Below, in pieces: positions 1 through 9,220 of a stretch of DNA of 64,000 bases. The first letter of the stretch is position 1; the number at the start of each line of letters is the position of its first letter. The position numbers and the translations under genes are program-made. Origin of the DNA: Halobacteriovoraceae bacterium (GTDB lineage: Bacteria > Bdellovibrionota > Bacteriovoracia > Bacteriovoracales > Bacteriovoracaceae); assembly GCA_002713145.1 (NCBI GenBank), contig PAVS01000001.1, positions 124,001 through 188,000 on the forward strand, read 5' to 3'. Under the pieces are notes generated by a model. That model was not told the DNA's origin, did not search any database, and saw only the letters and a list, made by a program, of their open reading frames with translations.

Positions 1-1898
1 AGCTGTCCCACCGCATTTCTTCCCCAACATCTTATTTTTTGCCCCTCTCCAATGGCGCATGTGTGTAGAAAGCCTGTGCCAAGTTGTAAAATATTATAAT
101 CAAAACTTAAGCTTGGTATATTCTCCACAGTTTCGTCATCCCCTAAATCTCGGGTATGACCATAGCCCAATTGACCATAAAAATTATTCCCCCAGCATTT
201 TACATCTCCGTTAACTAGAGCTGCACAGGTATGGTTGGAAATCGTTGAAATATCCATTTGTAAAACATCACTGTTAAGAGGAGTGTAATCGAAATTTGTT
301 TCATTATCACCAATAGTATGAGTATGTCCGAGACCCAGTTGCCCATTAGCATTCTCGCCCCAACATTTAATATTTTTGCTCTCTAGCAGAGCGCAGTTAT
401 AAGCTGTTCCCGAGTAAATACGAACTGCTTTTTCTCCTAAGTTTAACTTAGCCGCCAAACTTAAATCTTCATCGTCACCAATAGTATCGGTGTGTCCTAG
501 CCCTAGTTGCCCTTTTGAATTGTCTCCCCAACAGAGCACCTTGCCACTTTCTAAAACAGCACAAGAGTGATTCATGCCCGCAGATAAATCGATAACCTTT
601 TCATCTATGGCCAAGAGTGGCTCGGATAAAATACTTTCATCGTCACCAATATTATTGACATGGCCAAGCCCAAGTTGACCTAAATTATTTTGTCCCCAAC
701 ATCTCACGGTACCTTCTTTGTAGATAGCACAGGTATGAAAACCTCCTGTAACAACTTGAGTTGCAATAAGGGGATTTTCTTTCTTACGACAATATTCAAC
801 ACGAGCAACACTGAAAGGACTTCTTTCTTCCGTTAAAATAATTTGGTTAAGTTCTGAGGAGTAGGTGTATTCCGCTTCAGCCCCATCAACAGTGACCTTT
901 ATAGAGTCTTGATCTATATTTGATGTCTTGAGATTGAATTCATTTTGTGGGTCAATTGAACTCATCGCTAATTTTCCTAATCTTTCAAGTCCATCACCAT
1001 AATCACCAGTGGCAAGGTCTATATTTGTTCCACCAGCAAGTTCAACAATTTCTTTATAACCATAACCAATTTCATTCTCTCCATTAATAGGCATTGAGTC
1101 CTTGTTAGTATAAATCACTCCACCTAAGACTAATGGTCTTGATCCATTAACTTCTTTAATCTTCGCTAAGACACTTTGTGGTGTGATTATAAAATTACCT
1201 GCTTCATCTTGGCAGTATTTGGCCATGGCCTTTGGTTCTTTTCTCTGGGGGTCACGCACAGGCTGAATATGCTCTGGATATTCAAAACATATATCTTGCT
1301 CATCTGCTACAAAGACAATCAAAAGAGCAGCATCTTCTCGCAACATACCTTGAGATTGCAGTTCTTCAATATTATTTGTAAGAGCATTATCAATTGAATA
1401 AAGCCCCATCTCTCCTCCATCCGAAAATCCATCTCCTGCAGGAGACTTTAATTTTCGATAGAGACCATCTGTAATATCGTCTATTGTATGCAAAGCAGAT
1501 TCTAAAATGAGGGGCTCGGTGTCTCTTTGAAAAAAACGTCCACTTTTGGGAGATTTGCCACTATGACCTAGAATAACTCCTATTTTATAATCGATTTCAT
1601 TAGGAATTGTATTTAAGAAAAAATCAAAACCATTGGCAATACTTTCACGTTCTTCTTTGAGTGAAGTCGATGTATCCGGAACAATAATGATATCTAGTTT
1701 TCTCGTTATTGCCTCTTCATCAGGAGCATACTGATCCACAAAACACAAACCATTTTGAGTGGAGCCAGAAGTTTTGACTTCTGTTTCAAAAGAATCATCT
1801 AGCGTATCATTGATGGCTTGAGAGTTACCTCCGGAATCCTCACAACTGACAAATAAAAAAACAATGATGAAAATATTAAAAATAGTTTTTGTTTTCAT
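1..1898 (-). CDS. RCC1-repeat / VWA-like lipoprotein, 3' end cut by window edge
   Basis: The reading frame is open from an ATG at 1898 to the left edge (at least 632 codons) and its C-terminus lies outside the window. The N-terminus is a lipoprotein signal (hydrophobic stretch ending LFVSC at about residue 18). A von Willebrand A-like domain follows at about residues 55-300, with a MIDAS-like DTSTS motif. From about residue 370 RCC1 repeats begin; five CWGxNxxGQLG units are visible, mostly followed by GLGHTxTIGDDE-type loops, a form typical of large delta-proteobacterial surface proteins. A seven-bladed propeller would need about two more units to the left. I infer a surface-exposed lipoprotein for adhesion or protein binding. 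It lies downstream of the FecR-like gene on the same strand with a 105-base gap. The domain calls rest on motif reading. Confidence 0.85.
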   Translation of the reverse strand, partial: MKTKTIFNIFIIVFLFVSCEDSGGNSQAINDTLDDSFETEVKTSGSTQNGLCFVDQYAPDEEAITRKLDIIIVPDTSTSLKEERESIANGFDFFLNTIPNEIDYKIGVILGHSGKSPKSGRFFQRDTEPLILESALHTIDDITDGLYRKLKSPAGDGFSDGGEMGLYSIDNALTNNIEELQSQGMLREDAALLIVFVADEQDICFEYPEHIQPVRDPQRKEPKAMAKYCQDEAGNFIITPQSVLAKIKEVNGSRPLVLGGVIYTNKDSMPINGENEIGYGYKEIVELAGGTNIDLATGDYGDGLERLGKLAMSSIDPQNEFNLKTSNIDQDSIKVTVDGAEAEYTYSSELNQIILTEERSPFSVARVEYCRKKENPLIATQVVTGGFHTCAIYKEGTVRCWGQNNLGQLGLGHVNNIGDDESILSEPLLAIDEKVIDLSAGMNHSCAVLESGKVLCWGDNSKGQLGLGHTDTIGDDEDLSLAAKLNLGEKAVRIYSGTAYNCALLESKNIKCWGENANGQLGLGHTHTIGDNETNFDYTPLNSDVLQMDISTISNHTCAALVNGDVKCWGNNFYGQLGYGHTRDLGDDETVENIPSLSFDYNILQLGTGFLHTCAIGEGQKIRCWGRNAVGQ

Positions 1899-2003
1899 GA
1901 CGTTATTATCAAGGGGAGTGAGTTCTCATTCAATGAAAGTGAATATTAAGCAAATCTTTAAAAAGAAGTTAAGTTATTAAAATAATGAGAAAAAAATTGA
2001 GAG

Positions 2004-4355
2004 TTAATATTTTTGGGTGATGCCTGTAAGTACTTGAATCAGAGAGGAGCCTTGCTCTAAGTCTTCATTATTAAAGCGATTGATTTCATAACTTAATTTT
2101 AAACTTAGGAAACTCTTTGAAAATAAGTGATTTTCATAACTTAAGCCGGAGAGAAATTGATAACTATTGAAGGCCTTAATAGTCATAAAAGGTTTAATAA
2201 CTTGATTTTTGCCCCAGTTTATTGGCTTTGCGATTTTTAAGAGGAGATTAAGACCAGAGAAGTCGCTGGATTGAGTCACCTGATTATCGTTCAATTCATA
2301 TTGAGAAAATTGATAAGCGCTGATTCCAAAAGAATAGTTGAGACGTCTCCCTTCATTTTCCCAGGCTAAGTCTAAGTATCTTTGAGAGAATTTTTCTCCA
2401 TCAAAGACTTCTCCATAACGGGATTGATAAAAAAGGTTTAGAGAATCATCTTTAAAAAAAAGTGAGGCTTTCTTTTTGAAGGCAAAAGCATGTCCGGTGG
2501 TATTGACCCCTTCAATCTTAGCTTCAGAAGAGTTCGTTAATTTTTGCGTCTGAGTGATTTGTGAGAGGGCATAATAAAAACTGAAATGGTGAGCATCTCG
2601 TTTCTGGCTTTTACTTTCACTTTTGCTTTGAGAAATAATCTTTTTCTGATTCGTTTCAAAAGAAATAAGAGCAAGGGGAGAATAAGGTGAGTATCTATCC
2701 CAATGATCTTGATAACGAACTCGATAATAATAAGTTTTTGACAATGGAGCTTTCCATTTTAATTGGGGGCTTTGGGTTCTTTGCTTAAAAAGTGGTTTGC
2801 TATCTGCTTTATGTGCGAAGATTTCAATTTCATAACTTTTTGCATCTTTTACTTTTTGCCATTCGATCAATACCTGACTGTCGTCTTGAGCATAGGCATT
2901 TGATATAAAAAAATTGATAAATCTTTGCCACCAACTAGATTGAGGAATCTTTTTAATTATATCTTTAACTTCAGGAGCTTTGACTGGGGGAGGGGTTGGA
3001 ATGATAAGGATTTTTTTAAATTGAACTTCTCTCTCTTGACCCTCCCATTTCCAATAATACATCCCTGTCTCTTTTACACGGAATTGCACTTTTGTACCTG
3101 TTATCTTTTTGGAAAAGAGAGGGGAACTTAAGTCACTCCTTTGTGAAAGAACAAGAGTCGCCTCTGAAGCAGGTGGGGTGTTAAGTTGAAATTCAATCAA
3201 TTGATCTGGCTTTGCAATTTCTATTTTTTGTATTTGATTTTGATCATTTAAGTTATGCACGTAAAAAGGGACTGCTTTGCTATGCGGGGAACGATAAAAA
3301 CTTTCATTAACTCTTAGTTGATAATAATATTTTCCAGGCACTAACTTCGGAAGAGAAGAGTAATTATTTTTTATTAAAAAAGAATGTATGAGGTTTTTTG
3401 AGTGATCAAGAACTTCTAGCTGAGTCTGGGCCGGAGAGTTCCATTGAACGGCTTTTAAAGAGTTCAGTTCATTGGCGTCAAGTATGGTATTAGCCTTTGG
3501 TGAGAGCGCTGTGGGAGCTTTAATGTTTTTAATCAGTGTGAATTCTTGCCATATCAGTGGAGTGGCGTTGGATGGAGTTGTGATGCCCCACTTATATTCT
3601 TCAGGCTTTAAATTAATACTCTCATCGGGTGAAATTTTAAAAAGACTATCTCGTCTTTTGATATGTATTGCTTCGACAGTTTGATCAGAATCATAAGAAA
3701 ATGTGAGTGATTCCCCTTGTTCTAGCACCACTACACCTTGAGGAGCGAGTAAAGTAAATTGACTACTTTCAACGGTGGTATTTTGAGGAGTTATGAATGT
3801 GCTCATGCCTTTGGTTAAGTTTATTTTTTCTTGGGGCGTTTTGAGTTCAACTTGACCTTTCTCAACTTTAAAAAAGCTCCTTTTAAATTTTTTTTCAATC
3901 TGGACTGTTGAATTTTTTTTGGCAGAAAGCTCATAGGTTGTATTGTCTATGATTAACTTTAAGGGCTTTTGACCTTCGTTTACTTTTATGGCCACTTTTC
4001 CTTCTTTTAGGTCTATCTCTTGTGCTGTTTTAACTCTCACTAAGGATTGGCTTTGTATGGTTATTTCTTGACCTTGGTCCAAACTAATATTGGCTTCGGA
4101 GTTGAGGTGGGTAAAAATGGCGTCGTTATTGATCAGCGGATTTTTTTCTTCACTTGATATAAACTTCCAAGCAATTTCATTGGGATGCTTGAGTTGAACA
4201 ATATTTTTCCGCTCTAGCACTGAGCCGATGATATTTTCAAGTTGAATACGACTATTTTGGTCGGTGTTTAGCTTTTGATAGCAAACAGCAAAAAGTACTA
4301 AGGCAAATAGTATGAGAATGCTATTGAAAATTTTTGTTAAGTGATGAGTTCTCAT
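2004..4355 (-). CDS. FecR-like domain envelope protein with C-terminal beta-rich domain
   Basis: This 783-residue protein has an N-terminal membrane anchor (about residues 10-28). A FecR-type region at about 95-210 shows the repeated short beta motif (IDLKEGKVAIKV, FKVEKGQVELK) and a GMSTFITP end. Two or three fibronectin-like segments follow, with W/Y-rich ends such as TYYYRVRYQDHW. The last 200 residues alternate hydrophobic and polar positions and end in an aromatic-Y terminus, as in an outer-membrane barrel. Known FecR domains transmit signals through anti-sigma factors, but many delta-proteobacterial relatives are structural, and no sigma factor is adjacent. It is divergent from the RsbU-type gene with only 43 bases between start codons. 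The FecR call is fairly secure; the barrel is inferred. Confidence 0.75.
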   Translation of the reverse strand: MRTHHLTKIFNSILILFALVLFAVCYQKLNTDQNSRIQLENIIGSVLERKNIVQLKHPNEIAWKFISSEEKNPLINNDAIFTHLNSEANISLDQGQEITIQSQSLVRVKTAQEIDLKEGKVAIKVNEGQKPLKLIIDNTTYELSAKKNSTVQIEKKFKRSFFKVEKGQVELKTPQEKINLTKGMSTFITPQNTTVESSQFTLLAPQGVVVLEQGESLTFSYDSDQTVEAIHIKRRDSLFKISPDESINLKPEEYKWGITTPSNATPLIWQEFTLIKNIKAPTALSPKANTILDANELNSLKAVQWNSPAQTQLEVLDHSKNLIHSFLIKNNYSSLPKLVPGKYYYQLRVNESFYRSPHSKAVPFYVHNLNDQNQIQKIEIAKPDQLIEFQLNTPPASEATLVLSQRSDLSSPLFSKKITGTKVQFRVKETGMYYWKWEGQEREVQFKKILIIPTPPPVKAPEVKDIIKKIPQSSWWQRFINFFISNAYAQDDSQVLIEWQKVKDAKSYEIEIFAHKADSKPLFKQRTQSPQLKWKAPLSKTYYYRVRYQDHWDRYSPYSPLALISFETNQKKIISQSKSESKSQKRDAHHFSFYYALSQITQTQKLTNSSEAKIEGVNTTGHAFAFKKKASLFFKDDSLNLFYQSRYGEVFDGEKFSQRYLDLAWENEGRRLNYSFGISAYQFSQYELNDNQVTQSSDFSGLNLLLKIAKPINWGKNQVIKPFMTIKAFNSYQFLSGLSYENHLFSKSFLSLKLSYEINRFNNEDLEQGSSLIQVLTGITQKY

Positions 4356-4398
4356 GTTTAATAGTACTAATATTTTAATTTTAAATTACTAAGCTGTC

Positions 4399-6837
4399 AT
4401 GGATTATAAATTAAGGAAAATTCTCCTCCCTATTAATATAAAGCTCTCATTGATCGTTCTCTTGGTCACGGGTGTCGCACTTGGCATTTATGTCTACTTA
4501 GCGATTCAAATGTTTAAAACAGACAAAATTGCTTACGTATTTGAGTCTGTGGAAGATCAATCTAACCAAGTTTCACTGAATTTAGAGAATTATTTAAAAA
4601 ATATCATGCTCACTCATGATTTATTACCTGAAGTCACCAATGTGAGCACTCTTCAAAGTAAAGTTTTCAACGCTCATCCAGAAATTCAAGGGTTTTATGA
4701 GTATGTAAACGGTAATCTACAGAAAAAAATATCTCGTACAAACAAAGTGAATGAAGACTTTATCACTTCTATTCAATCAAAAATAAGTGCGAATGATTTT
4801 TATTTTGATACTGATAAAGCTCTCATTGTTCATAGAAAGACCAAGGGCGGTCAAATAACTTATCTGGTCTTAGATTCAACTCATTTAATGAACTTGATTC
4901 CTGAGTCAAAATTATATGAGTACCATTTAAAAATTGGATCTCATTTTCTGACTCAAGAAAATAAACTATTTAAAAATGAGGATTTATCTTCTTTTTATTT
5001 TCAGACAAGAGTCATTGGTAAGTTCATAGTGAATATCACTCCTCTTTTAGACAAAAAACTCATCTTTATGACCAGTATTCCTGAAAAAATTGCACTTAAT
5101 GCGGCCACTCAATTAAAAGAGCGAAGTTATTATTTTGGTGGGCTCGTAGCCGGAAGTATTATTTTAGTGATTATTTTAATATCAGGACTTTTTACGAGAC
5201 CAATAAAAAAATTGTATAATGCAAGTCTTGCCCTTGCGAATAAAGAGTTCTCCCATCGCGTACAACTCAAAGAAAGAGATGAAATCGGTGTCTTAGGGGA
5301 TTCCTTTAATTTTATGGCTTCTGAAATTGAAAATTACTTAGAAGAGATGAAAGAAAAATCCAGACTTGAAAATGAGCTGAAAACAGCCCATCTTGTTCAG
5401 CGCTCGTTTTTTCCCACCCAAAATATTCAAAGTCACACTCTTGAACTCGATGCTTACTATCAATCAGCGACCGAATGTGGCGGTGATTGGTGGGGCTATT
5501 TAAGGTTTGAACAATCTGAAGTCATCATTATCGTCGATGTGACGGGACATGGAACAGCAGCAGCTCTCTTAACAGCCGTCATTCATAATAGTCTCACTGC
5601 AATCAAAAAACTGAGCGAAACTGATCATCGTTATAAAACTCATCCTGAACTCATTATGAGTTTTTTAAATGAATCTTTTTGTGGTGTTAATATTAACCTC
5701 AATGCAACGGCATTTGTGGCCATTATCGATAAGGATTCGATACATTATGCGAATGCTTCTCATAATCCTCCTTATCTCATCTCTTTCAACCCTCATAACG
5801 AATATGCGAAAAGAGATTTCTTTCCCCTGATGGATGTTCAAGACGAAAGATTGGGAGAAAGTTTTAAAACTCATTATCAAGTAGGTAAGCATAAGTTTAA
5901 GCAGGGTGATCAACTCATTCTTTATACTGATGGAATTTTAGAAGCAAAAAATAATTTGGGTAAAGCTTATGGATCAAGAAACTTTATTCGTGATTTAATT
6001 CCAAGTTTATCGGAGAACAAAAACACTGTTCAGCAAGCTGTTGAGAAGTTTTATTCTTTTTTGGGCGGCACTCTACCCGACGATGATATTACTCTTCTCA
6101 AAATAAGGAAAAGAATCTTAAAACTCTACCTGCATAATATTAAAGATTCTATTGAAGTGAATCAAAAAATTGAGAGGATGGGGTTAGAAATAACTGAAGA
6201 TATTCGTGAGGCAAATATTGTTCTGTACAGTGATACATTTAAAAATATGTTTTTAGAATTAGGCGAAGTAAAACACATCAATCATTTTATTGGAATAAAA
6301 GACTTTTTGAAAAATGAAAATATTTTATCCCATCAAGAGATAGAATCTCTTGCCCATTTTAAGTTAAAGTTTACAGATGATAGTGTGACACAAGTGACCC
6401 ATAAAATTAATTCAATGCTAAATGATGCGATGGACGCTGATACGTTTGTCGATTTCAAAAGGTTTTTACAACTTATATGTATTGAACTCGTTCAGAATGC
6501 TCTGATTTTTGGAAAATCCCAACAAGAAACGAAAGAGATTGAATTAGATTTTATAAAAGGGAAAGACAATTACTCGGTTACTGTAAGAGATGGATATGGC
6601 GAATTAGATCAAGAGAAACTTCTGAGCAGTATTGGCCGAGCCCTACTAGAGAAGAATTATGAAAATAAAAAGACCGGTGCAGGATTAGGTTTATCCATGG
6701 TTTTAAGCGCTTCTGATGAGATTGTGATAAAAAGAAAAGAAGGTGAATTTACAGAGATTCGTAGTATAATTAACAAGTATAAACGACTAAAAGAATATAA
6801 AAGTAAGAAAACAAGTTTGCATTATGTGGAGTATTAA
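4399..6837 (+). CDS. RsbU-type SpoIIE phosphatase with HAMP and C-terminal ATPase (kinase) domain
   Basis: The 812-residue membrane sensor has TM1 at about residues 12-35, an extracytoplasmic sensor domain to about 240, TM2 at about 245-268 and a HAMP domain at about 268-325 (KERDEIGVLGDSFNFM). A PP2C/SpoIIE phosphatase occupies about 340-580, with the metal motifs GGDWWG and DVTGHG (D380) and a late DDDITLL. The last 130 residues carry an N-box-like IELVQNAL and a glycine box GAGLGLSMV, as in GHKL anti-sigma kinases. Phosphatase and probable kinase of a partner-switching module are therefore on one chain, and the STAS substrate is the next gene. It heads a five-gene rightward operon. The substrate relationship is inferred from synteny. 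Confidence 0.88.
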   Translation: MDYKLRKILLPINIKLSLIVLLVTGVALGIYVYLAIQMFKTDKIAYVFESVEDQSNQVSLNLENYLKNIMLTHDLLPEVTNVSTLQSKVFNAHPEIQGFYEYVNGNLQKKISRTNKVNEDFITSIQSKISANDFYFDTDKALIVHRKTKGGQITYLVLDSTHLMNLIPESKLYEYHLKIGSHFLTQENKLFKNEDLSSFYFQTRVIGKFIVNITPLLDKKLIFMTSIPEKIALNAATQLKERSYYFGGLVAGSIILVIILISGLFTRPIKKLYNASLALANKEFSHRVQLKERDEIGVLGDSFNFMASEIENYLEEMKEKSRLENELKTAHLVQRSFFPTQNIQSHTLELDAYYQSATECGGDWWGYLRFEQSEVIIIVDVTGHGTAAALLTAVIHNSLTAIKKLSETDHRYKTHPELIMSFLNESFCGVNINLNATAFVAIIDKDSIHYANASHNPPYLISFNPHNEYAKRDFFPLMDVQDERLGESFKTHYQVGKHKFKQGDQLILYTDGILEAKNNLGKAYGSRNFIRDLIPSLSENKNTVQQAVEKFYSFLGGTLPDDDITLLKIRKRILKLYLHNIKDSIEVNQKIERMGLEITEDIREANIVLYSDTFKNMFLELGEVKHINHFIGIKDFLKNENILSHQEIESLAHFKLKFTDDSVTQVTHKINSMLNDAMDADTFVDFKRFLQLICIELVQNALIFGKSQQETKEIELDFIKGKDNYSVTVRDGYGELDQEKLLSSIGRALLEKNYENKKTGAGLGLSMVLSASDEIVIKRKEGEFTEIRSIINKYKRLKEYKSKKTSLHYVEY

Positions 6838-7305
6838 GTGGATTCAAGCTTAGAAATTGTAATGATTGAACAAAATGACCAGGTAACCTATAAACTTTCT
6901 GGCCAAATTGATGAAGATGCTGATTTGGATAAAATGCTAAGTGGTGCAGCTCAGTCAAGAATTGTTTTTGACTTGGCTGATGTTACAATGATCAACTCAT
7001 GTGGTATTAGAGATTGGATAGAGTTTCAGAAAAAAATCAACCAAGAGACCAAGATTATCTATGAAAATTGTCCACAGGTGATTATAGAGCAAATGAATAT
7101 TATTAAAGGTTTTATTAGGGAAGGCGGAGAGATTTCTTCTTTTTATGCACCTTATTATAATCCAGCGACTGATGAGGAGATAAAAATCTTACTTACTCCA
7201 GAAGAAGTTATTGAGGGAAAGGCTCCTGAAAAAAAAGATGAGCAAGGTCGCATGTTGGAGTTTGATGAAATTGAATTACAATACTTTAACTTTTTAAAGA
7301 AATAA
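6838..7305 (+). CDS. STAS-domain anti-anti-sigma-factor-like protein
   Basis: A 155-residue cytoplasmic protein that starts at a GTG directly after the upstream TAA, with GGAG six bases before it; this suggests translational coupling. Residues 1-100 form a STAS domain: the strand LSGQID, then IVFDLADVTMINSCGIRDW, where S54 sits at the position phosphorylated in SpoIIAA/RsbV proteins. The last 45 residues are an acidic tail outside the family core. The expected role is a phosphorylatable switch that the neighbouring phosphatase/kinase protein controls and that binds a downstream effector. No sigma factor is encoded nearby, so the output could be a kinase or other target instead of transcription. 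Confidence 0.87.
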   Translation: MDSSLEIVMIEQNDQVTYKLSGQIDEDADLDKMLSGAAQSRIVFDLADVTMINSCGIRDWIEFQKKINQETKIIYENCPQVIIEQMNIIKGFIREGGEISSFYAPYYNPATDEEIKILLTPEEVIEGKAPEKKDEQGRMLEFDEIELQYFNFLKK

Positions 7306-7307
7306 TT

Positions 7308-8705
7308 ATGGATTTAAGTTTCTTCGACCAAATTCTTACTCCGGTTATAGCTATCGATAAAGCAGGGAAGCCATATTATTTCAATTTTATATGTTCAACT
7401 TTTTTCCAGCTTCCACCTCGAAAATTACAAAAATGTGAGTCTTTTGAAGATTTAATACTCAGTTCTAAGCTTGATATACAAAAGTATATTGAAGAGGTTG
7501 AAGACAAAAAAACATATTCATTAACACCTGAAACAAAATTTCAAACTCCTGGTGGAGATATATATAATTGTGTTTTTAAATTTTTTCCCTTGGGTGAATA
7601 TATTATTATTAATATTCTCGATTTCTCTATTGAGAAACGGCTTCATGAGAAATATAAAGAACAAATCATTGAACTACGAGAAACTCATGAACAAATTCTA
7701 AAAGCGGATAAACTTACTGCCCTGGGTGAAATTATTGCAGGTATAGGACATGAGATTAGCACTCCCTTGATGATCATGAATAACCGTTTGGAAAATTTGG
7801 AGAATTATCTAGGGATTGGCGATTTTACAAGTAGCCAGGTTGCTGTAGAAAGCTTGCGTAAAGAATATAACAGAGTGGTAAAAATCTTCTCTGGAATGAA
7901 ATCAATTGTTAAAAATCAAGAAGATCTTTTTGAAATCGTCGACCTCAATCAAGTTGCACAAGAAACAATTGAGTTCTTCAATGGACTAGACTCCTGCAAA
8001 GGAATTGAGCTCAAGAAAACAGTTGATGATGAAAATTTGTGGGTGATGGCCAATAAAATAAAGCTAGAGCAAGTTGTGATCAATCTCATCAAAAATGCGA
8101 TCGACTCATTAAGAGATTCAAATACACCTCAACCCAAAATTACCATATCGCTTACCTCTAAAAAAGAGCTTCAGCTCAACCAAGTTGATGTTATTGATAA
8201 TGGGCCTGGGGTGGCATCTGAACATAAAAGTAAAATTTTCGATATGTTTTACACCTCTAAAGATATTGGAGCTGGGACTGGGCTTGGATTAGCTATTTCA
8301 AAAAAGATCATTGAGAGTTTTTCAGGAAATATAGATCTCGTCGAAACGAAAACGGGCTGTCAATTTAGTATTGAAATTCCCACGGTTGAGCTAGGCAGTT
8401 TCACTTTGACAAACAAATATTTGAGTGGAACTGAAGATAGAGAGGGACCCAAAATATTGTTTTATGGTAAAGATATCGATCATCTCAATGAAATATATGC
8501 AAGCCTTGCTTCAACTCATCATGTTCTAATATTTTCTGCTGATGAGAGTCGTTTGTCTGAGACTTTAAACTTTTTACTTGTAGACTGTATCGTGCTTATA
8601 GATAAATGTAATCATAATGGTCTGGATGATTTTGAAATTCTTGATATCTCTGAAAAAGATGATGAAACTCAACTGAAAATACTGGAGCATAAATTTGGCT
8701 CCTAA
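7308..8705 (+). CDS. soluble histidine kinase with degenerate C-terminal receiver-like tail
   Basis: 465 residues with no membrane segment. A PAS-like sensor lies at about residues 5-105, then a coiled linker, a HisKA domain with the H-box GIGHEIST (H148), and a HATPase domain at about 245-365 with NLIKNAID, DNGPGV and GTGLGLAIS boxes. After about 385 a further segment of about 80 residues begins like a receiver (GPKILFYGKD) but shows no clear phospho-acceptor aspartate context, so I read it as degenerate. The gene overlaps the next response-regulator gene by 11 bases, so that protein is the likely partner. It is in the same operon as the RsbU and STAS genes, linking two-component and partner-switching signalling. 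Confidence 0.88.
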   Translation: MDLSFFDQILTPVIAIDKAGKPYYFNFICSTFFQLPPRKLQKCESFEDLILSSKLDIQKYIEEVEDKKTYSLTPETKFQTPGGDIYNCVFKFFPLGEYIIINILDFSIEKRLHEKYKEQIIELRETHEQILKADKLTALGEIIAGIGHEISTPLMIMNNRLENLENYLGIGDFTSSQVAVESLRKEYNRVVKIFSGMKSIVKNQEDLFEIVDLNQVAQETIEFFNGLDSCKGIELKKTVDDENLWVMANKIKLEQVVINLIKNAIDSLRDSNTPQPKITISLTSKKELQLNQVDVIDNGPGVASEHKSKIFDMFYTSKDIGAGTGLGLAISKKIIESFSGNIDLVETKTGCQFSIEIPTVELGSFTLTNKYLSGTEDREGPKILFYGKDIDHLNEIYASLASTHHVLIFSADESRLSETLNFLLVDCIVLIDKCNHNGLDDFEILDISEKDDETQLKILEHKFGS

Positions 8706-9219
8706 AAAACAATTCGATATTTTGATTCTTGAGGATGAGCAAGAAATTGCACAGATTATGAAAACTTATTTGAAGCTTTTTCCTCCCTTTCATAGAATTG
8801 TGTATGCAGAGAATGGGCTGCAAGCAGCTCAAAAAGTCTCTAACCAGAGCTTTGATTTAATCATTACCGATATTCAGCTTAATAAACAAAGCGCCCTCAG
8901 TTTTATAGAGAGATTGCGTAAACAACCTAGGTTCTATAATCAAAAAATCATGGTGGTCTCTGGATGTCTCACTCAAGAAATAACCTTGAAGTTAATGCGA
9001 TTAGGAATTCGCTATATTCTCGTCAAGCCCTTTACAGCGAGGCAATTGCTTATCAATGCAATCAGTTGTCTTGGTATCGAAAAGAAACCTGAGAATCTTG
9101 TGGATAATATCATCGTGAAAGTAAAAGGACGTTTTAGTGACGAGAAGGATCGTTTTGAGAATGCTGTTCCAGACGATAAGCTTTCGGACATGATCAAGAA
9201 TTCAAAAGGAGAAAAGTAA
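8695..9219 (+). CDS. single-domain response regulator
   Basis: A 174-residue protein starting at TTG 8695 inside the end of the kinase gene; the resulting N-terminus is a standard receiver beta-1 strand (FDILILEDEQE). The phospho-acceptor is D59 in IITDIQLN, followed by MVVSGC and the conserved lysine in ILVKPF. About 50 residues after the receiver are charged and hold no recognisable DNA-binding or enzymatic domain. It therefore probably acts by protein-protein contact, as CheY/Spo0F types do, perhaps on the phosphatase/STAS pair upstream. The TTG start is chosen because no better start preserves the first strand. Confidence 0.85.
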   Translation: MAPKKQFDILILEDEQEIAQIMKTYLKLFPPFHRIVYAENGLQAAQKVSNQSFDLIITDIQLNKQSALSFIERLRKQPRFYNQKIMVVSGCLTQEITLKLMRLGIRYILVKPFTARQLLINAISCLGIEKKPENLVDNIIVKVKGRFSDEKDRFENAVPDDKLSDMIKNSKGEK

Positions 9220-9220
9220 T

